A model generated the notes under the pieces. The model saw only the letters and a list, made by a program, of their open reading frames with translations, was not told the DNA's origin and did no database searches. Positions 1-6,031 of a stretch of 8,526 nucleotides of DNA are shown here, piece after piece. A program made the translations under genes and the position numbers. The DNA comes from Candidatus Woesearchaeota archaeon (GTDB lineage: Archaea; Nanobdellota; Nanobdellia; Woesearchaeales; GW2011-AR4), in assembly GCA_016784195.1 (NCBI GenBank), contig JADHVE010000051.1, positions 1-8,526 on the forward strand. Direction: 5' to 3'. Position 1 is the first letter of the stretch; every line of letters begins with the position of its first letter.

Positions 1-1
1 A

Positions 2-70
2 GCAGAAAAGGCTTATAATAATTTAAAAGACAAATATCATTTTGTATTTTTAACAAAAACAATAAAATGA
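2..70 (+). CDS. 3' end of an unidentified upstream gene (partial)
   Basis: The frame starting at base 2 is open from the window edge for 22 codons and ends in TGA at 68-70. It reads AEKAYNNLKDKYHFVFLTKT, then Ile-Lys and stop. The stop overlaps the ispH start in an ATGA arrangement (ATG 67-69, TGA 68-70), which is typical of translationally coupled genes, and suggests that this is the preceding gene of the isoprenoid operon. The fragment is too short for me to recognise the family. Another MEP or prenyl-lipid enzyme would fit the context, but the sequence does not show it. The alternative is a chance open frame, although the exact 4-base overlap argues against that. Confidence 0.55.
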   Translation, partial: AEKAYNNLKDKYHFVFLTKTIK

Positions 71-888
71 AAATAACAATTGCGGAAAATGTCGGCTTTT
101 GCTTTGGTGTAAAAAAAGCCCTGGAGCAGGTTGAGAAATTAAATAAACCAGCTTATGTCTTAGGCAAACTGATACATAATCCTCAGGTGATAGGGGGCTT
201 AGAAAAAGAAGGGATAAAATCAATAGAAAACACAGACAGTGTAGAAGAAGGCAGTACAATAATAATCCCTGCTCACGGTGTTCCAGATAATACCATAAAC
301 AATTTGGCAAAACAGGGTTTCAAGATTGTAGACTGCACCTGTTCGTTGGTAAAAAAGGTTCATGAAATAACCAAGGAAGAAGAAAAACAAGGATATACAA
401 TAATAATTTTAGGAGATAAGGAGCATTCAGAAGTCAAAGGGATAAATGGAAATTTAAAAAATTCAGTTATAATCTCAGGTGTTGATGGTGTAAACAAGCT
501 GGATAAGGAAAAAAGGTATTGTTTAGTATCTCAAACAACACAAGACGAAGGGAAATTTAACGAAGTAGCAGAAGAATTAAAAAAATCAGTTAAGGAATTG
601 AAGGTTTATAACACTATCTGCGTGCCTACAAAACACAGGCAGTCAGGCTCTGTGGAGCTGGCTAAAGAATCAGAGCTAATGCTGGTTGTAGGTGGGAAGA
701 TGAGTGCGAATACAAAAAGGCTGACCAAGAGATGTTCTGAATTTGTTAAGACTTACCATATTGAGTCAGAAAAAGAGCTGGAAGCAGGGTGGTTTAAGGA
801 TAAAAATAAGATTGGAATAACAGCTGGAGCTTCTACACCTGATTATATCATAAAGAAAGTAGTTGAGAAGATAGAAAATGAATTTTGA
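67..888 (+). CDS. ispH: 4-hydroxy-3-methylbut-2-enyl diphosphate reductase (IspH/LytB)
   Basis: IspH is a cytosolic [4Fe-4S] enzyme that reduces HMBPP to IPP and DMAPP in the last step of the MEP isoprenoid pathway. The 273-aa protein is slightly short for the family but complete. All three cluster ligands are visible: C12 (NVGFCFGVKKALE), C92 (DCTCSLVKKVH) and C185 (NTICVPTKHRQ). The substrate-binding histidines are H37 (HNP), H70 (PAHGVP) and H120 (EHSEVKG). E122, SQTT (155-158), S213-x-N215 and S256 (ASTP) also match. The ATG at 67 overlaps the preceding stop, so coupled translation rather than a strong ribosome binding site probably sets the start. The prenyl synthase gene follows with an 11-base overlap. 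Archaea normally make IPP by the mevalonate route, so an IspH in an archaeal window is notable and suggests transfer or an MEP-type lipid pathway. The family assignment is secure. Confidence 0.96.
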   Translation: MKITIAENVGFCFGVKKALEQVEKLNKPAYVLGKLIHNPQVIGGLEKEGIKSIENTDSVEEGSTIIIPAHGVPDNTINNLAKQGFKIVDCTCSLVKKVHEITKEEEKQGYTIIILGDKEHSEVKGINGNLKNSVIISGVDGVNKLDKEKRYCLVSQTTQDEGKFNEVAEELKKSVKELKVYNTICVPTKHRQSGSVELAKESELMLVVGGKMSANTKRLTKRCSEFVKTYHIESEKELEAGWFKDKNKIGITAGASTPDYIIKKVVEKIENEF

Positions 889-1939
889 AGAAACATTAAA
901 AAAATATAACGGGGTAATCGATGGTGAGCTAGAGTCATTTTTTGATAAAAAAATTGGAGAAGCTGAGAATTCTTTCCTTAAGCTTAATTATTCATTTATC
1001 AGGGATTTTGTTTTAAATGGGGGAAAAAGATTAAGGCCTATATCATTAATTATGGCCTATAATGCAGTTAATAGTGAAGATGAAAATTTGGCTTATGTTC
1101 CCTGCTTATCAGTAGAATTAATGCATAATTCCACTTTAGTGCATGATGATGTAATGGATGAAGATGAATTTAGAAGGGGAAAATCAACAATATACGCACA
1201 TTTTAAAGAATGGTTTCTGAAAAATTATGATGAAGATAAAGGTAGTGTTCTTTTCAATAATGTTTCTTCAAGGTTTGCAGTCAGCAATGCAATACTTTGC
1301 GGCAATATGCTTTTAAGTCTAGGTTATTCTGCATTAGCTGAAATTGATTCAAAAAAAGCATGTGTTGTTTACAATAAGGCGTATAACGTTGTGAATGACG
1401 GTCAGAGCATGGATGTTTTAGCATCATTCAGAAGTGTATCTGAAAAAGAATATTTTGATATGATTGAGAAAAAAACAGCTGCATTGTTTGTGGCTTCTGT
1501 TGAGATTGGAGCAATCTTAGGAAATGCCTCTCAGGATAAGATAGATAACTTAACAAGTTATGCTTTGAATGCAGCGACAGCATTCCAGATAAAGGACGAT
1601 ATTATCGATATAAGCTCTGAAATGAAAAAAGGACATGAGCTTGGTTCTGATATCAAGAAAGGGAAGAAAACTTTGATGGTGATAAAGGCTTTGGAATTGG
1701 CAGATGAAAAAGACAAGAAGATAATTTTAGATGTGCTGGGCAAAGAGGATTCTTCTTTGGAGGAGATAAACTCAGTTATTGATATTCTGAATTCAAGCGG
1801 AGCAGTAGAGTATGCTGATAAAACAGCTAAGGAGAAAATAAAAACTGCAAAAGAATATTTAAAGAAGGCTGAGATAAGCAAAGAATCATTTGAGTTTTTT
1901 GATAAATTGGCTGATTATATGGTGGAGAGGCGGGTTTAA
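878..1939 (+). CDS. Polyprenyl diphosphate synthase (GGPP or longer chain)
   Basis: This is a trans-isoprenyl diphosphate synthase that condenses IPP onto allylic diphosphates, supplying the chains of archaeal ether lipids or quinone-like carriers. Visible motifs in the 353-aa protein are NGGKRLRP (47-54), the first Asp-rich motif DDVMD (90-94) followed by EFRRGKST, GQSMD (175-179), and the second Asp-rich motif KDDIID (239-244) followed by a GSDIKKGKKT loop (256-265). The residues at -5 and -4 from the first motif are S85 and T86. They are small, not aromatic, so a floor that stops at C15 is absent; GGPP or longer is inferred. About 20 extra residues follow the first motif (roughly 110-132), and the usual AGD is CGN (141-143). 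The gene overlaps ispH by 11 bases, so IPP formation and chain elongation are coupled in one operon. The family call is firm; product length is uncertain. Confidence 0.93.
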   Translation: MNFEETLKKYNGVIDGELESFFDKKIGEAENSFLKLNYSFIRDFVLNGGKRLRPISLIMAYNAVNSEDENLAYVPCLSVELMHNSTLVHDDVMDEDEFRRGKSTIYAHFKEWFLKNYDEDKGSVLFNNVSSRFAVSNAILCGNMLLSLGYSALAEIDSKKACVVYNKAYNVVNDGQSMDVLASFRSVSEKEYFDMIEKKTAALFVASVEIGAILGNASQDKIDNLTSYALNAATAFQIKDDIIDISSEMKKGHELGSDIKKGKKTLMVIKALELADEKDKKIILDVLGKEDSSLEEINSVIDILNSSGAVEYADKTAKEKIKTAKEYLKKAEISKESFEFFDKLADYMVERRV

Positions 1940-2064
1940 GTTTTCTTTTAACATCAGCGTTTGTTGGTCGTACTGATTTTTAGGATGTAGACTGGAGGTA
2001 GTATGATTCAGGAACATACAATTCTCACAGAGCTAACCCTACTATAAACAAAAAAGGGACGATA
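1940..2064. other. Convergent intergenic region with two small hairpins and T-tracts
   Basis: This gap separates the prenyl synthase (+) and the RelE toxin (-). A T-rich stretch follows the prenyl synthase stop (1941-1949). On the minus strand a run of six T (2055-2050) lies about 10 bases after the toxin stop, a plausible oligo-T terminator. Between them are two inverted repeats: ATCAG/CTGAT at 1953-1957 and 1973-1977, and GTATG/CATAC at 2001-2005 and 2015-2019. Near 2003 a GGAGGT lies 3 bases before an ATG that opens only 14 codons. That spacing is too tight for me to call a gene. I recognise no known RNA family here. Confidence 0.35.
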
Positions 2065-2328
2065 TCACTTATATACTTCATCATGATGGTCATAATTTTC
2101 AATGATTACTTTTTTATTAATTTCATCAACAGAAAAAGCTAGAACAAAGCTCTTATCAACATGAACCCTCTTAAGGTGTTGTAATGGTTTTCTCAGATTC
2201 TTGTAATGCTGTGGATTTTGGATTATTTCATTAATCTTTTTTTCGATTATTAATAATTGTTTTGGATTTTTCTTTGCTAGTTTTAAAAATAATTTTTCTA
2301 CACTTTTTCTTAATTCATAAGAATACAT
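2065..2328 (-). CDS. RelE/ParE-family toxin (putative mRNA interferase)
   Basis: This 87-aa protein is a type II toxin of the RelE superfamily; such toxins cleave mRNA in the ribosomal A site. Its size and layout fit: an N-terminal helical hairpin rich in lysine (about 5-40), the central LRKPLQHLKRVHVDKSFVLA segment (45-64) that matches the family strands with basic residues, and the C-terminal YDHHDEVYK (79-87), a typical ending of archaeal RelE homologues. The antitoxin stop and this ATG are separated by a single base, so the pair is co-translated with the antitoxin first. A T-run about 10 bases past the stop probably ends the transcript. Activity is inferred from the family; the catalytic basic residues vary among RelE proteins and cannot be fixed from sequence alone. 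Confidence 0.87.
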   Translation of the reverse strand: MYSYELRKSVEKLFLKLAKKNPKQLLIIEKKINEIIQNPQHYKNLRKPLQHLKRVHVDKSFVLAFSVDEINKKVIIENYDHHDEVYK

Positions 2329-2329
2329 T

Positions 2330-2563
2330 TTAAGATAGGTCGAAGTGTTTTCTGAAGTTTTTGATTTTTACAGTAGGCTCTTTCTGCCTTTCTTTCATCT
2401 TTTGAATGAATTCGGGCCTTAATTCTGGCTCCAGAAAATCTCCACCATATTCCAGAACAACTTTTTCAATAGCTTTAGACTTATCTTTAAGGTTATATTT
2501 GGCTTTTACAATATTTAAGATTTGATTTGCATTTTCGGAAATATTGACCATAGCTTGTACCAT
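2330..2563 (-). CDS. DUF2683-type antitoxin
   Basis: This is a small archaeal antitoxin of the DUF2683 type, the usual partner of RelE-like toxins. The N-terminal part (VNISENANQILNIVKAKYNL, then KDKSKAIEKVV) resembles a ribbon-helix-helix DNA-binding unit. The C-terminal half starting at EPELRPEF is the flexible toxin-binding region. I chose the ATG at 2563 (77 aa) because GGTGAT lies at an ordinary distance upstream. A GTG at 2572 would add three residues but falls inside that ribosome binding site. The TATA-like promoter at 2596-2606 serves this gene, and the AT-rich symmetrical stretch just downstream of it is a possible autoregulatory operator. The DUF2683 name is from memory of the family. 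Confidence 0.83.
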   Translation of the reverse strand: MVQAMVNISENANQILNIVKAKYNLKDKSKAIEKVVLEYGGDFLEPELRPEFIQKMKERQKEPTVKIKNFRKHFDLS

Positions 2564-2595
2564 ATATATCACCTATATTTTGTATATATGCTAAG

Positions 2596-2606
2596 TATAT
2601 AAAGGT
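2596..2606 (-). promoter_or_regulatory. TATA-box promoter of the antitoxin-toxin operon
   Basis: Read on the minus strand, AACCTTTATATAC gives an archaeal box A (TTTATATA) with an A-rich element before it. It lies about 35-40 bases before the antitoxin ATG, so a start near 2573 would leave a very short leader holding the GGTGAT ribosome binding site. The next bases form a loose AT-only symmetry (tatatgctaagtatata), where an antitoxin could bind to repress its own operon. The promoter is well placed; the operator idea is only suggestive in such AT-rich sequence. Confidence 0.5.
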
Positions 2607-2674
2607 TTTGTTTTTGTAGGTGAGGCAATAACAGAAAAATAGAAGAATCCTATATGTGAAGTTTCAATTCTTTT

Positions 2675-3088
2675 TTATAACCCGCATAGTTCCTTAACCT
2701 TTTTCCAATCAACATCTGTGTCTACGCAGCCGTCTTTTGATAAAGGAACTGATATTGCTATTATGTTTGTTTTTTTTATAAGGTCAAGTGCCTGCTCCAG
2801 TTCTGGAATGCAGGCAACTCCAAGAACGCCCTTGAAATTGTTTTTTTTGATTATCTTTTTAACTAAGCTTCCGCCCGGGCTGATGAAGACATTATAGCCC
2901 TTTATCTCTGCTTGTTTTTTAAATTCACAAATACTGCATTTGCCGCAGTTAAGGCATTCTATACCTCTATCGCCAATTTTTGCTTTGCATTCTCTGCTTC
3001 TTAAGCATTGAGGGAGAAATATAGCTTTTTCATTATTCGGAATTTTCTTAAAACCTTCCAAATTCAATTCATTTATTTCTTTTATCAT
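2675..3088 (-). CDS. DUF116 family Cys-rich protein, probable Fe-S or metal binder
   Basis: This 137-aa protein matches the DUF116 pattern: FLPQCLRSREC (24-34), then four cysteines in C-x2-C-x2-C-x2-C spacing (C45, C48, C51, C54; ECLNCGKCSIC), then GYNVFISPGGS (64-74), GVLGVACIPEL (87-97) and a late C121. Nine cysteines in total and ferredoxin-like spacing suggest an Fe-S cluster or another metal site. The biochemical role of the family is not known to me. No ribosome binding site precedes the ATG, and T-runs at 3101-3119 lie between it and uS15. It may therefore be transcribed on its own as a leaderless message, or by read-through from the ribosomal gene. It has no signal peptide or membrane segment, so it should be cytosolic. 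Confidence 0.8.
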   Translation of the reverse strand: MIKEINELNLEGFKKIPNNEKAIFLPQCLRSRECKAKIGDRGIECLNCGKCSICEFKKQAEIKGYNVFISPGGSLVKKIIKKNNFKGVLGVACIPELEQALDLIKKTNIIAISVPLSKDGCVDTDVDWKKVKELCGL

Positions 3089-3100
3089 TATTTTTTTAAT

Positions 3101-3119
3101 AAAAAATTAAATAAAAAAA
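3101..3119 (-). terminator. Oligo-T termination region after uS15
   Basis: On the minus strand two T-runs (seven at 3119-3113 and six at 3106-3101) come 16-35 bases after the uS15 stop. Archaeal RNA polymerase terminates at such runs without needing a hairpin. DUF116 begins shortly after at 3088, so termination here is probably partial, or DUF116 has its own AT-rich promoter in the same stretch. AT-rich background weakens the call. Confidence 0.4.
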
Positions 3120-3134
3120 GATATTGATTTAAAT

Positions 3135-3590
3135 TTATTCCATGAAAAACTCTGCTCTTTCCGGCTCGTATTTCCATTCAGATGCAATCTTTCCGGTTTT
3201 TTTGTAGTATTTGACCAATCTCTTAACTTTTGATTCTGTCAATGTCAAGCCTCTATGGGCAACTTGGTCCTTTTTATTTTCTTCCAGATGTTTTCTTATT
3301 AAGACAGCTCTTTTAATCAGGGCAAGGAGATCTTCCGGAATTTCTTTTTTTATGCCTTTTTCTTCCATTATCCGGGTTATCTTTTTTTTGCATATAGGTC
3401 TTATATCAGGAACCCCATAACTATCTCTTAAAATAGAGCCTATCTGTGAAGAGGTGTTCCCTTCTTTTGCAAGCTTTGCAATCAGCATTTCAGCTTCTTT
3501 AGGCTTATACCTCACCCAGGAGGGAATTGTTTTTTTTATAGGTTTTTTTGAACCTGCTTTCCCTCTTTTCCTTGAATACATTCTAGCCAT
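3135..3590 (-). CDS. rps15: Small ribosomal subunit protein uS15 (archaeal type)
   Basis: This 151-aa protein is the archaeal/eukaryotic form of S15, which binds 16S rRNA in the platform of the small subunit. It has the N-terminal extension absent from bacterial S15 (MARMYSRKRGKAGSKKPIKK) and the TIPSWVRYKPKEAEMLIAKL segment. The rRNA-binding core follows, with AHRGLTLTESKVKRLVKYY (about 111-129) and the terminal SEWKYEPERAEFFME. Its length is the usual one. The ATG at 3590 is preceded by GGTGGT (3600-3595), a good ribosome binding site. A TATA box lies about 130 bases upstream, giving a long leader with alternative stems that could serve autoregulation. DUF116 follows on the same strand. The assignment is secure. 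Confidence 0.97.
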   Translation of the reverse strand: MARMYSRKRGKAGSKKPIKKTIPSWVRYKPKEAEMLIAKLAKEGNTSSQIGSILRDSYGVPDIRPICKKKITRIMEEKGIKKEIPEDLLALIKRAVLIRKHLEENKKDQVAHRGLTLTESKVKRLVKYYKKTGKIASEWKYEPERAEFFME

Positions 3591-3641
3591 TTTACCACCT
3601 TAACTGTTGATTTTTAATCTGAATAGGAAACAAATAAAGAA

Positions 3642-3693
3642 TTACCTGTCTCCAGCATAGGTAAGCTGCGAAACCAATTCACTACCGACCTAT
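3642..3693 (-). promoter_or_regulatory. Structured leader of uS15 with two mutually exclusive stems
   Basis: In the presumed uS15 leader (read on the minus strand) the segment 3664-3657 can pair in two ways. As ATAGGT (3693-3688) with ACCTAT (3662-3657) it forms an upstream stem. As TTACCT (3664-3659) with AGGTAA (3647-3642), extendable to 8 bp by one wobble and one A-T pair, it forms a downstream hairpin. Both use the same ACCT, so only one can exist at a time. This is the layout expected of an attenuator or protein-binding switch. uS15 autoregulates in bacteria; control here is an inference. Confidence 0.4.
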
Positions 3694-3721
3694 CTCTCGA
3701 TATATTGAAAGAATATTTGTG

Positions 3722-3732
3722 CTATTTATAAA
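3722..3732 (-). promoter_or_regulatory. TATA-box promoter of uS15
   Basis: The minus strand reads CTTTATAAATAG, a near-consensus archaeal box A, in the gap between the ACT-domain gene and uS15. Transcription would begin near 3702 and give a leader of roughly 110 bases that contains the alternative stems and the GGTGGT ribosome binding site. Confidence 0.55.
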
Positions 3733-3764
3733 GATTACTATAGAAAATTACGAGGCTGAATATT

Positions 3765-4400
3765 CTATTCCTGCAGCCTTTTTATCACTTCATAAGCTTT
3801 AAGTACGTATCCTTCTTTAAGGTAGATTATCAATTCAGGGGTTGTTGTCAATAGTTCAGTTATGACTATGTTGTTAAGTGTTAACTCGTTGGTTATAGTT
3901 GAGAGTATTCCTTTTTCTTTAATCGCTTCTTCAGAGAACATAATGCTTATCTCAGACATGTTGCTGAACTTATGCTTTATTTTAGAATTTTCAATAATAC
4001 TTTTTAATTTTTTTATATTGCTTTCGTCGATGAACAGCTTAATAGAGGAAGAGCCAACAACAATCTTTAATGTATCCCCTTTATCGTAATCAGTATTGGC
4101 AATAATATCCCTGAGTTTTTTTAATAAATTTTTTTCTTTTTCGAGATCCAATATTAGAATCTTATCTTTTATGTTGATTCTGGTTTTCCTGAATAAATCT
4201 CTGTCTTCTTTTTCTTTTTTCTTAAATTCAAATCTCCTAATCATAGCAATGACAGCTTCAATTTGGTTGCTTTTTGCAATATTATTTTTTATCAGATACC
4301 TTGCTAATGATCTTCTATTGATTAAACCTTCTTGATAGCTTTTTTCAATTTCAGGCTTTTTGCTGAGAAATTGCCTGAAATCTTGTTCTATTTGTGACAT
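3765..4400 (-). CDS. Putative HTH plus ACT-domain regulator
   Basis: I do not recognise a named family for this 211-aa protein. Residues about 20-60 (EGLINRRSLARYLIKNN and the IEAVIAMIRRF helix) look like a helix-turn-helix. Two alpha/beta units follow. The second (about 149-210) reads like an ACT domain: strand SEISIMF, helix GILSTITNEL, strand NNIVITELLTTTPELIIYL, helix VLKAYEVIKRL. The first (about 78-140) may be a second, weaker copy of the fold. ACT domains bind small ligands, often amino acids, so a ligand-responsive DNA-binding regulator is the likely role. No ribosome binding site precedes the ATG. A TATA-like box centred 26 bases upstream points to a leaderless message. It is divergent from the 4621 gene cluster, which it might control; that link is only positional. 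Confidence 0.6.
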   Translation of the reverse strand: MSQIEQDFRQFLSKKPEIEKSYQEGLINRRSLARYLIKNNIAKSNQIEAVIAMIRRFEFKKKEKEDRDLFRKTRINIKDKILILDLEKEKNLLKKLRDIIANTDYDKGDTLKIVVGSSSIKLFIDESNIKKLKSIIENSKIKHKFSNMSEISIMFSEEAIKEKGILSTITNELTLNNIVITELLTTTPELIIYLKEGYVLKAYEVIKRLQE

Positions 4401-4420
4401 ATTTTTATAGATTATGGCAT

Positions 4421-4432
4421 TTATTAATAAAT
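4421..4432 (-). promoter_or_regulatory. TATA box giving a leaderless ACT-protein transcript
   Basis: The minus strand reads TTTATTAATAAA, centred about 26 bases before the ATG at 4400. This is the spacing between TATA box and transcription start in archaea. Together with the missing ribosome binding site, it suggests that transcription starts at or next to the ATG. Confidence 0.45.
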
Positions 4433-4552
4433 CTTTTGTTTTATGACATTAATTTTAAATACAATTTCATGTTTCTGTTGTTCATTATGAAATATAAGAT
4501 AAATTTTGGATTTGTGGATTATTTTTGCTGGAAGTAGTTGTTAATTCTTAAA

Positions 4553-4560
4553 TTTATATT
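4553..4560 (+). promoter_or_regulatory. TATA-like promoter of the 4621 gene cluster
   Basis: TTTATATT lies about 65 bases before the ATG at 4621. Transcription from it would start near 4582 and leave a 40-base leader carrying GGAG. The rest of the divergent gap (4401-4620) is AT-rich, and I see nothing else recognisable in it. The call is weak because similar AT strings are common here. Confidence 0.35.
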
Positions 4561-4620
4561 TTAAATTATTTTTTGTTCAGCTTTTGCCTGATTAATTGAA
4601 ATAATCATTTGGAGTTAAAA

Positions 4621-5070
4621 ATGAATGTTATTGGAAAATTGAATGATGTTGTGTTGGGTCCTAAGAATGCAGTTATGTTAGATAGGATTATTGAAACTAA
4701 TGATCAATACGAAATCACATATGCTTATCTATCCCCTCCTGTGATTGGTGGGGTAAGTTCTGGACCACTTAAAATTAGTGGAAAAACCTTGGGCAGAAAA
4801 GGATCTGTAATTTTGAAAGAATTAGATTCAAAGAAAGAACACTATCTGGACTATTATGTAATTGACTTCAAGGATATGCGAGGATATCCAAAAGATGTCC
4901 AAATACTTAATCCTAATTTAATCAGTGAAGAACAACTAGATAAGTTAGTGCAGAAAACAGGAGAATCGTTTGAGATCAGGATGAAAAAGACGATCCCTGA
5001 ACAAAGTATCCATACTATTTTGGAAGATTATAGTTTATATGATCACGTTTACTCTAGACTGCACACATAA
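4621..5070 (+). CDS. Protein of unknown function, first gene of the racemase cluster
   Basis: I do not recognise this 149-aa protein. The start is the ATG at 4621, because GGAG (4611-4614) lies six bases upstream. A TTG at 4609 would add four residues but overlaps that site. The N-terminal two thirds look beta-rich (VIGKLNDVVLG, YEITYAYLSPPVIGG, a glycine-rich GVSSGPLKISGKTLGRKGS, and HYLDYYVIDF). The C-terminal third is charged and helical. There are no cysteines, signal peptide or membrane segment, so it is probably a soluble cytosolic protein. It lies 45 bases before the SD-linked ATG of the synthetase-like gene on the same strand and is presumably co-transcribed with it. A partner or substrate-handling role in that cluster is only a guess. 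Confidence 0.72.
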   Translation: MNVIGKLNDVVLGPKNAVMLDRIIETNDQYEITYAYLSPPVIGGVSSGPLKISGKTLGRKGSVILKELDSKKEHYLDYYVIDFKDMRGYPKDVQILNPNLISEEQLDKLVQKTGESFEIRMKKTIPEQSIHTILEDYSLYDHVYSRLHT

Positions 5071-5102
5071 GTTAGAATGTAAATATGCAAAAAATGTATT
5101 TT

Positions 5103-5202
5103 GGGGATGATAAAAATGCAGGAAAAATATAAACAAACAAAAGGTGGTTGTCTTTGGCAGCCTTATAGGAAGAACAGAGCCAGAAGGGGTTTGTTTAGAT
5201 GA
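5103..5202 (+). other. Out-of-frame ATG with ribosome binding site before the synthetase-like gene
   Basis: GGGGATGA (5103-5110) lies five bases before an ATG at 5116. The frame reads MQEKYKQTKGG and then unrelated residues to TGA at 5200-5202 (28 aa). If one base is skipped around 5143 it joins smoothly to the next frame as MQEKYKQTK-VVVFGSLIGR, a natural lysine-then-beta-strand start. So either the gene has a real +1 shift, the sequence has an extra base next to the AAAA/GG run, or this is a short leader peptide before a weak GTG start. Confidence 0.4.
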
Positions 5203-6031
5203 AAGAATAGGTTTTTTAGGGATGGGTTTTGGCCATCAGGGAGTGCCGATAGATGTTGTTGGGCTTTTTCTTGCCGGACTTGAAGCCAAGGAATATTCCA
5301 TCCTATTAGTTGATGAGTTTCTGCGATTTAACAAAATTCCAGAAGAGAACATTGCTGCAGGATTAAACCGAATAAAAACAACATTAGAAGGATTAAAATT
5401 CCTATACAGCTATGAACCTGAAATTTTAACCTCTTCAGAATTCATGAAATCTCGGGAATATGGTGATGTTCTTAAGGAAGTTAAAGAACAAATCGAAGAA
5501 GCAGAACTTATGGATAAACTTTTGCAAACAGTTCCAGAAAAATTTAGAAAAACAGAAGATGCCTTAAAATATCCCTTGAACGAGATTGCGTGTGTAGAAT
5601 TTCTTAGAAGAACAAAGGATGTTGAAGTAAAAATAGGACCTTCTAAAGAAAAAGATTATGATGAAATAATGCTGGAGCTAGGACTAGGCATAGATTTTGC
5701 TTATGTAATTGATGCTTATGCTTTTGGCACTAAAGAACCAGAACAGGTTATACACTATATCCCCACTCATAGAGGGAAAACCAATGGACAAAGAATATTT
5801 TTAGATGAACCAATTTACACAGCAGAAGCTAAACTTCTTCTTGGACCTGAAAAAGCTTCAAAATACCTGTTAAGGCTATCATCTGTTGTAGGCTATAGGT
5901 TAGGTAAAGATTATCTGACTCAAGAAGAGATAAACAACCTGCATGGAAAGAAATTGAAAAAAAAGGCTAAAAATTTTGTTTTGGAAAATATCCTAAAGCC
6001 CTATAAAGAGATAGTTCAAAATGGGCATTAG
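5144..6031 (+). CDS. TyrRS-like class I synthetase paralogue lacking HIGH and KMSKS
   Basis: Compared by eye with M. jannaschii TyrRS from memory, this 295-aa protein lines up along its length: TEPEG (11-15) with the EPSG of strand 1, LLVDEFLRFN (54-63) with the ADLHAYLN segment, SSEF then Y106 with GSEF..DY, YPLNE (143-147) with YPIMQ, and DVEVKIG (159-165) with DVAVGG. The C-terminal helix ending in LKPYKEIV matches ILEPIRK. The catalytic signatures are changed: no HIGH after EPEG, and GKTNGQ (211-216) stands where KMSSS should be. In the Tyr pocket Q155 becomes E147 and D158 becomes C150, so it is probably not a tyrosyl-tRNA synthetase. The Y-x3-E pattern recalls cyclodipeptide synthases, which descend from the same fold. 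The GTG at 5144 has no ribosome binding site. An ATG with one lies out of frame at 5116, so the 5' end may carry a frameshift. It overlaps the racemase by 11 bases. Confidence 0.68.
   Translation: MVVFGSLIGRTEPEGVCLDERIGFLGMGFGHQGVPIDVVGLFLAGLEAKEYSILLVDEFLRFNKIPEENIAAGLNRIKTTLEGLKFLYSYEPEILTSSEFMKSREYGDVLKEVKEQIEEAELMDKLLQTVPEKFRKTEDALKYPLNEIACVEFLRRTKDVEVKIGPSKEKDYDEIMLELGLGIDFAYVIDAYAFGTKEPEQVIHYIPTHRGKTNGQRIFLDEPIYTAEAKLLLGPEKASKYLLRLSSVVGYRLGKDYLTQEEINNLHGKKLKKKAKNFVLENILKPYKEIVQNGH

Noticed and set aside
1558..1881. 107-codon minus-strand frame inside the prenyl synthase
   Set aside because: It is antisense to the conserved second Asp-rich motif region and has shadow-type composition.
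2003..2047. 14-codon frame MIQEHTILTELTLL after a GGAGGT
   Set aside because: The spacing between GGAGGT and ATG is only three bases, the frame is very short and the bases also form a hairpin. There is no support for a real peptide.
2640..2674. Possible hairpin terminator after DUF116
   Set aside because: Only AGAAT/ATTCT pairs across an 18-base loop, which is too weak to call in AT-rich sequence.
3862..4335. Plus-strand open frames inside the ACT-domain gene
   Set aside because: They read opposite to a gene with clear domain structure, are rich in Leu/Ser/Phe as expected for antisense shadows of Lys/Glu-rich genes, and have no start signals.
5085..5132. 15-codon frame starting MQKMYFGDDKNAGKI before the synthetase-like gene
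   Set aside because: It has no ribosome binding site, is very short, and is in a third frame relative to the flanking starts. It looks like chance.
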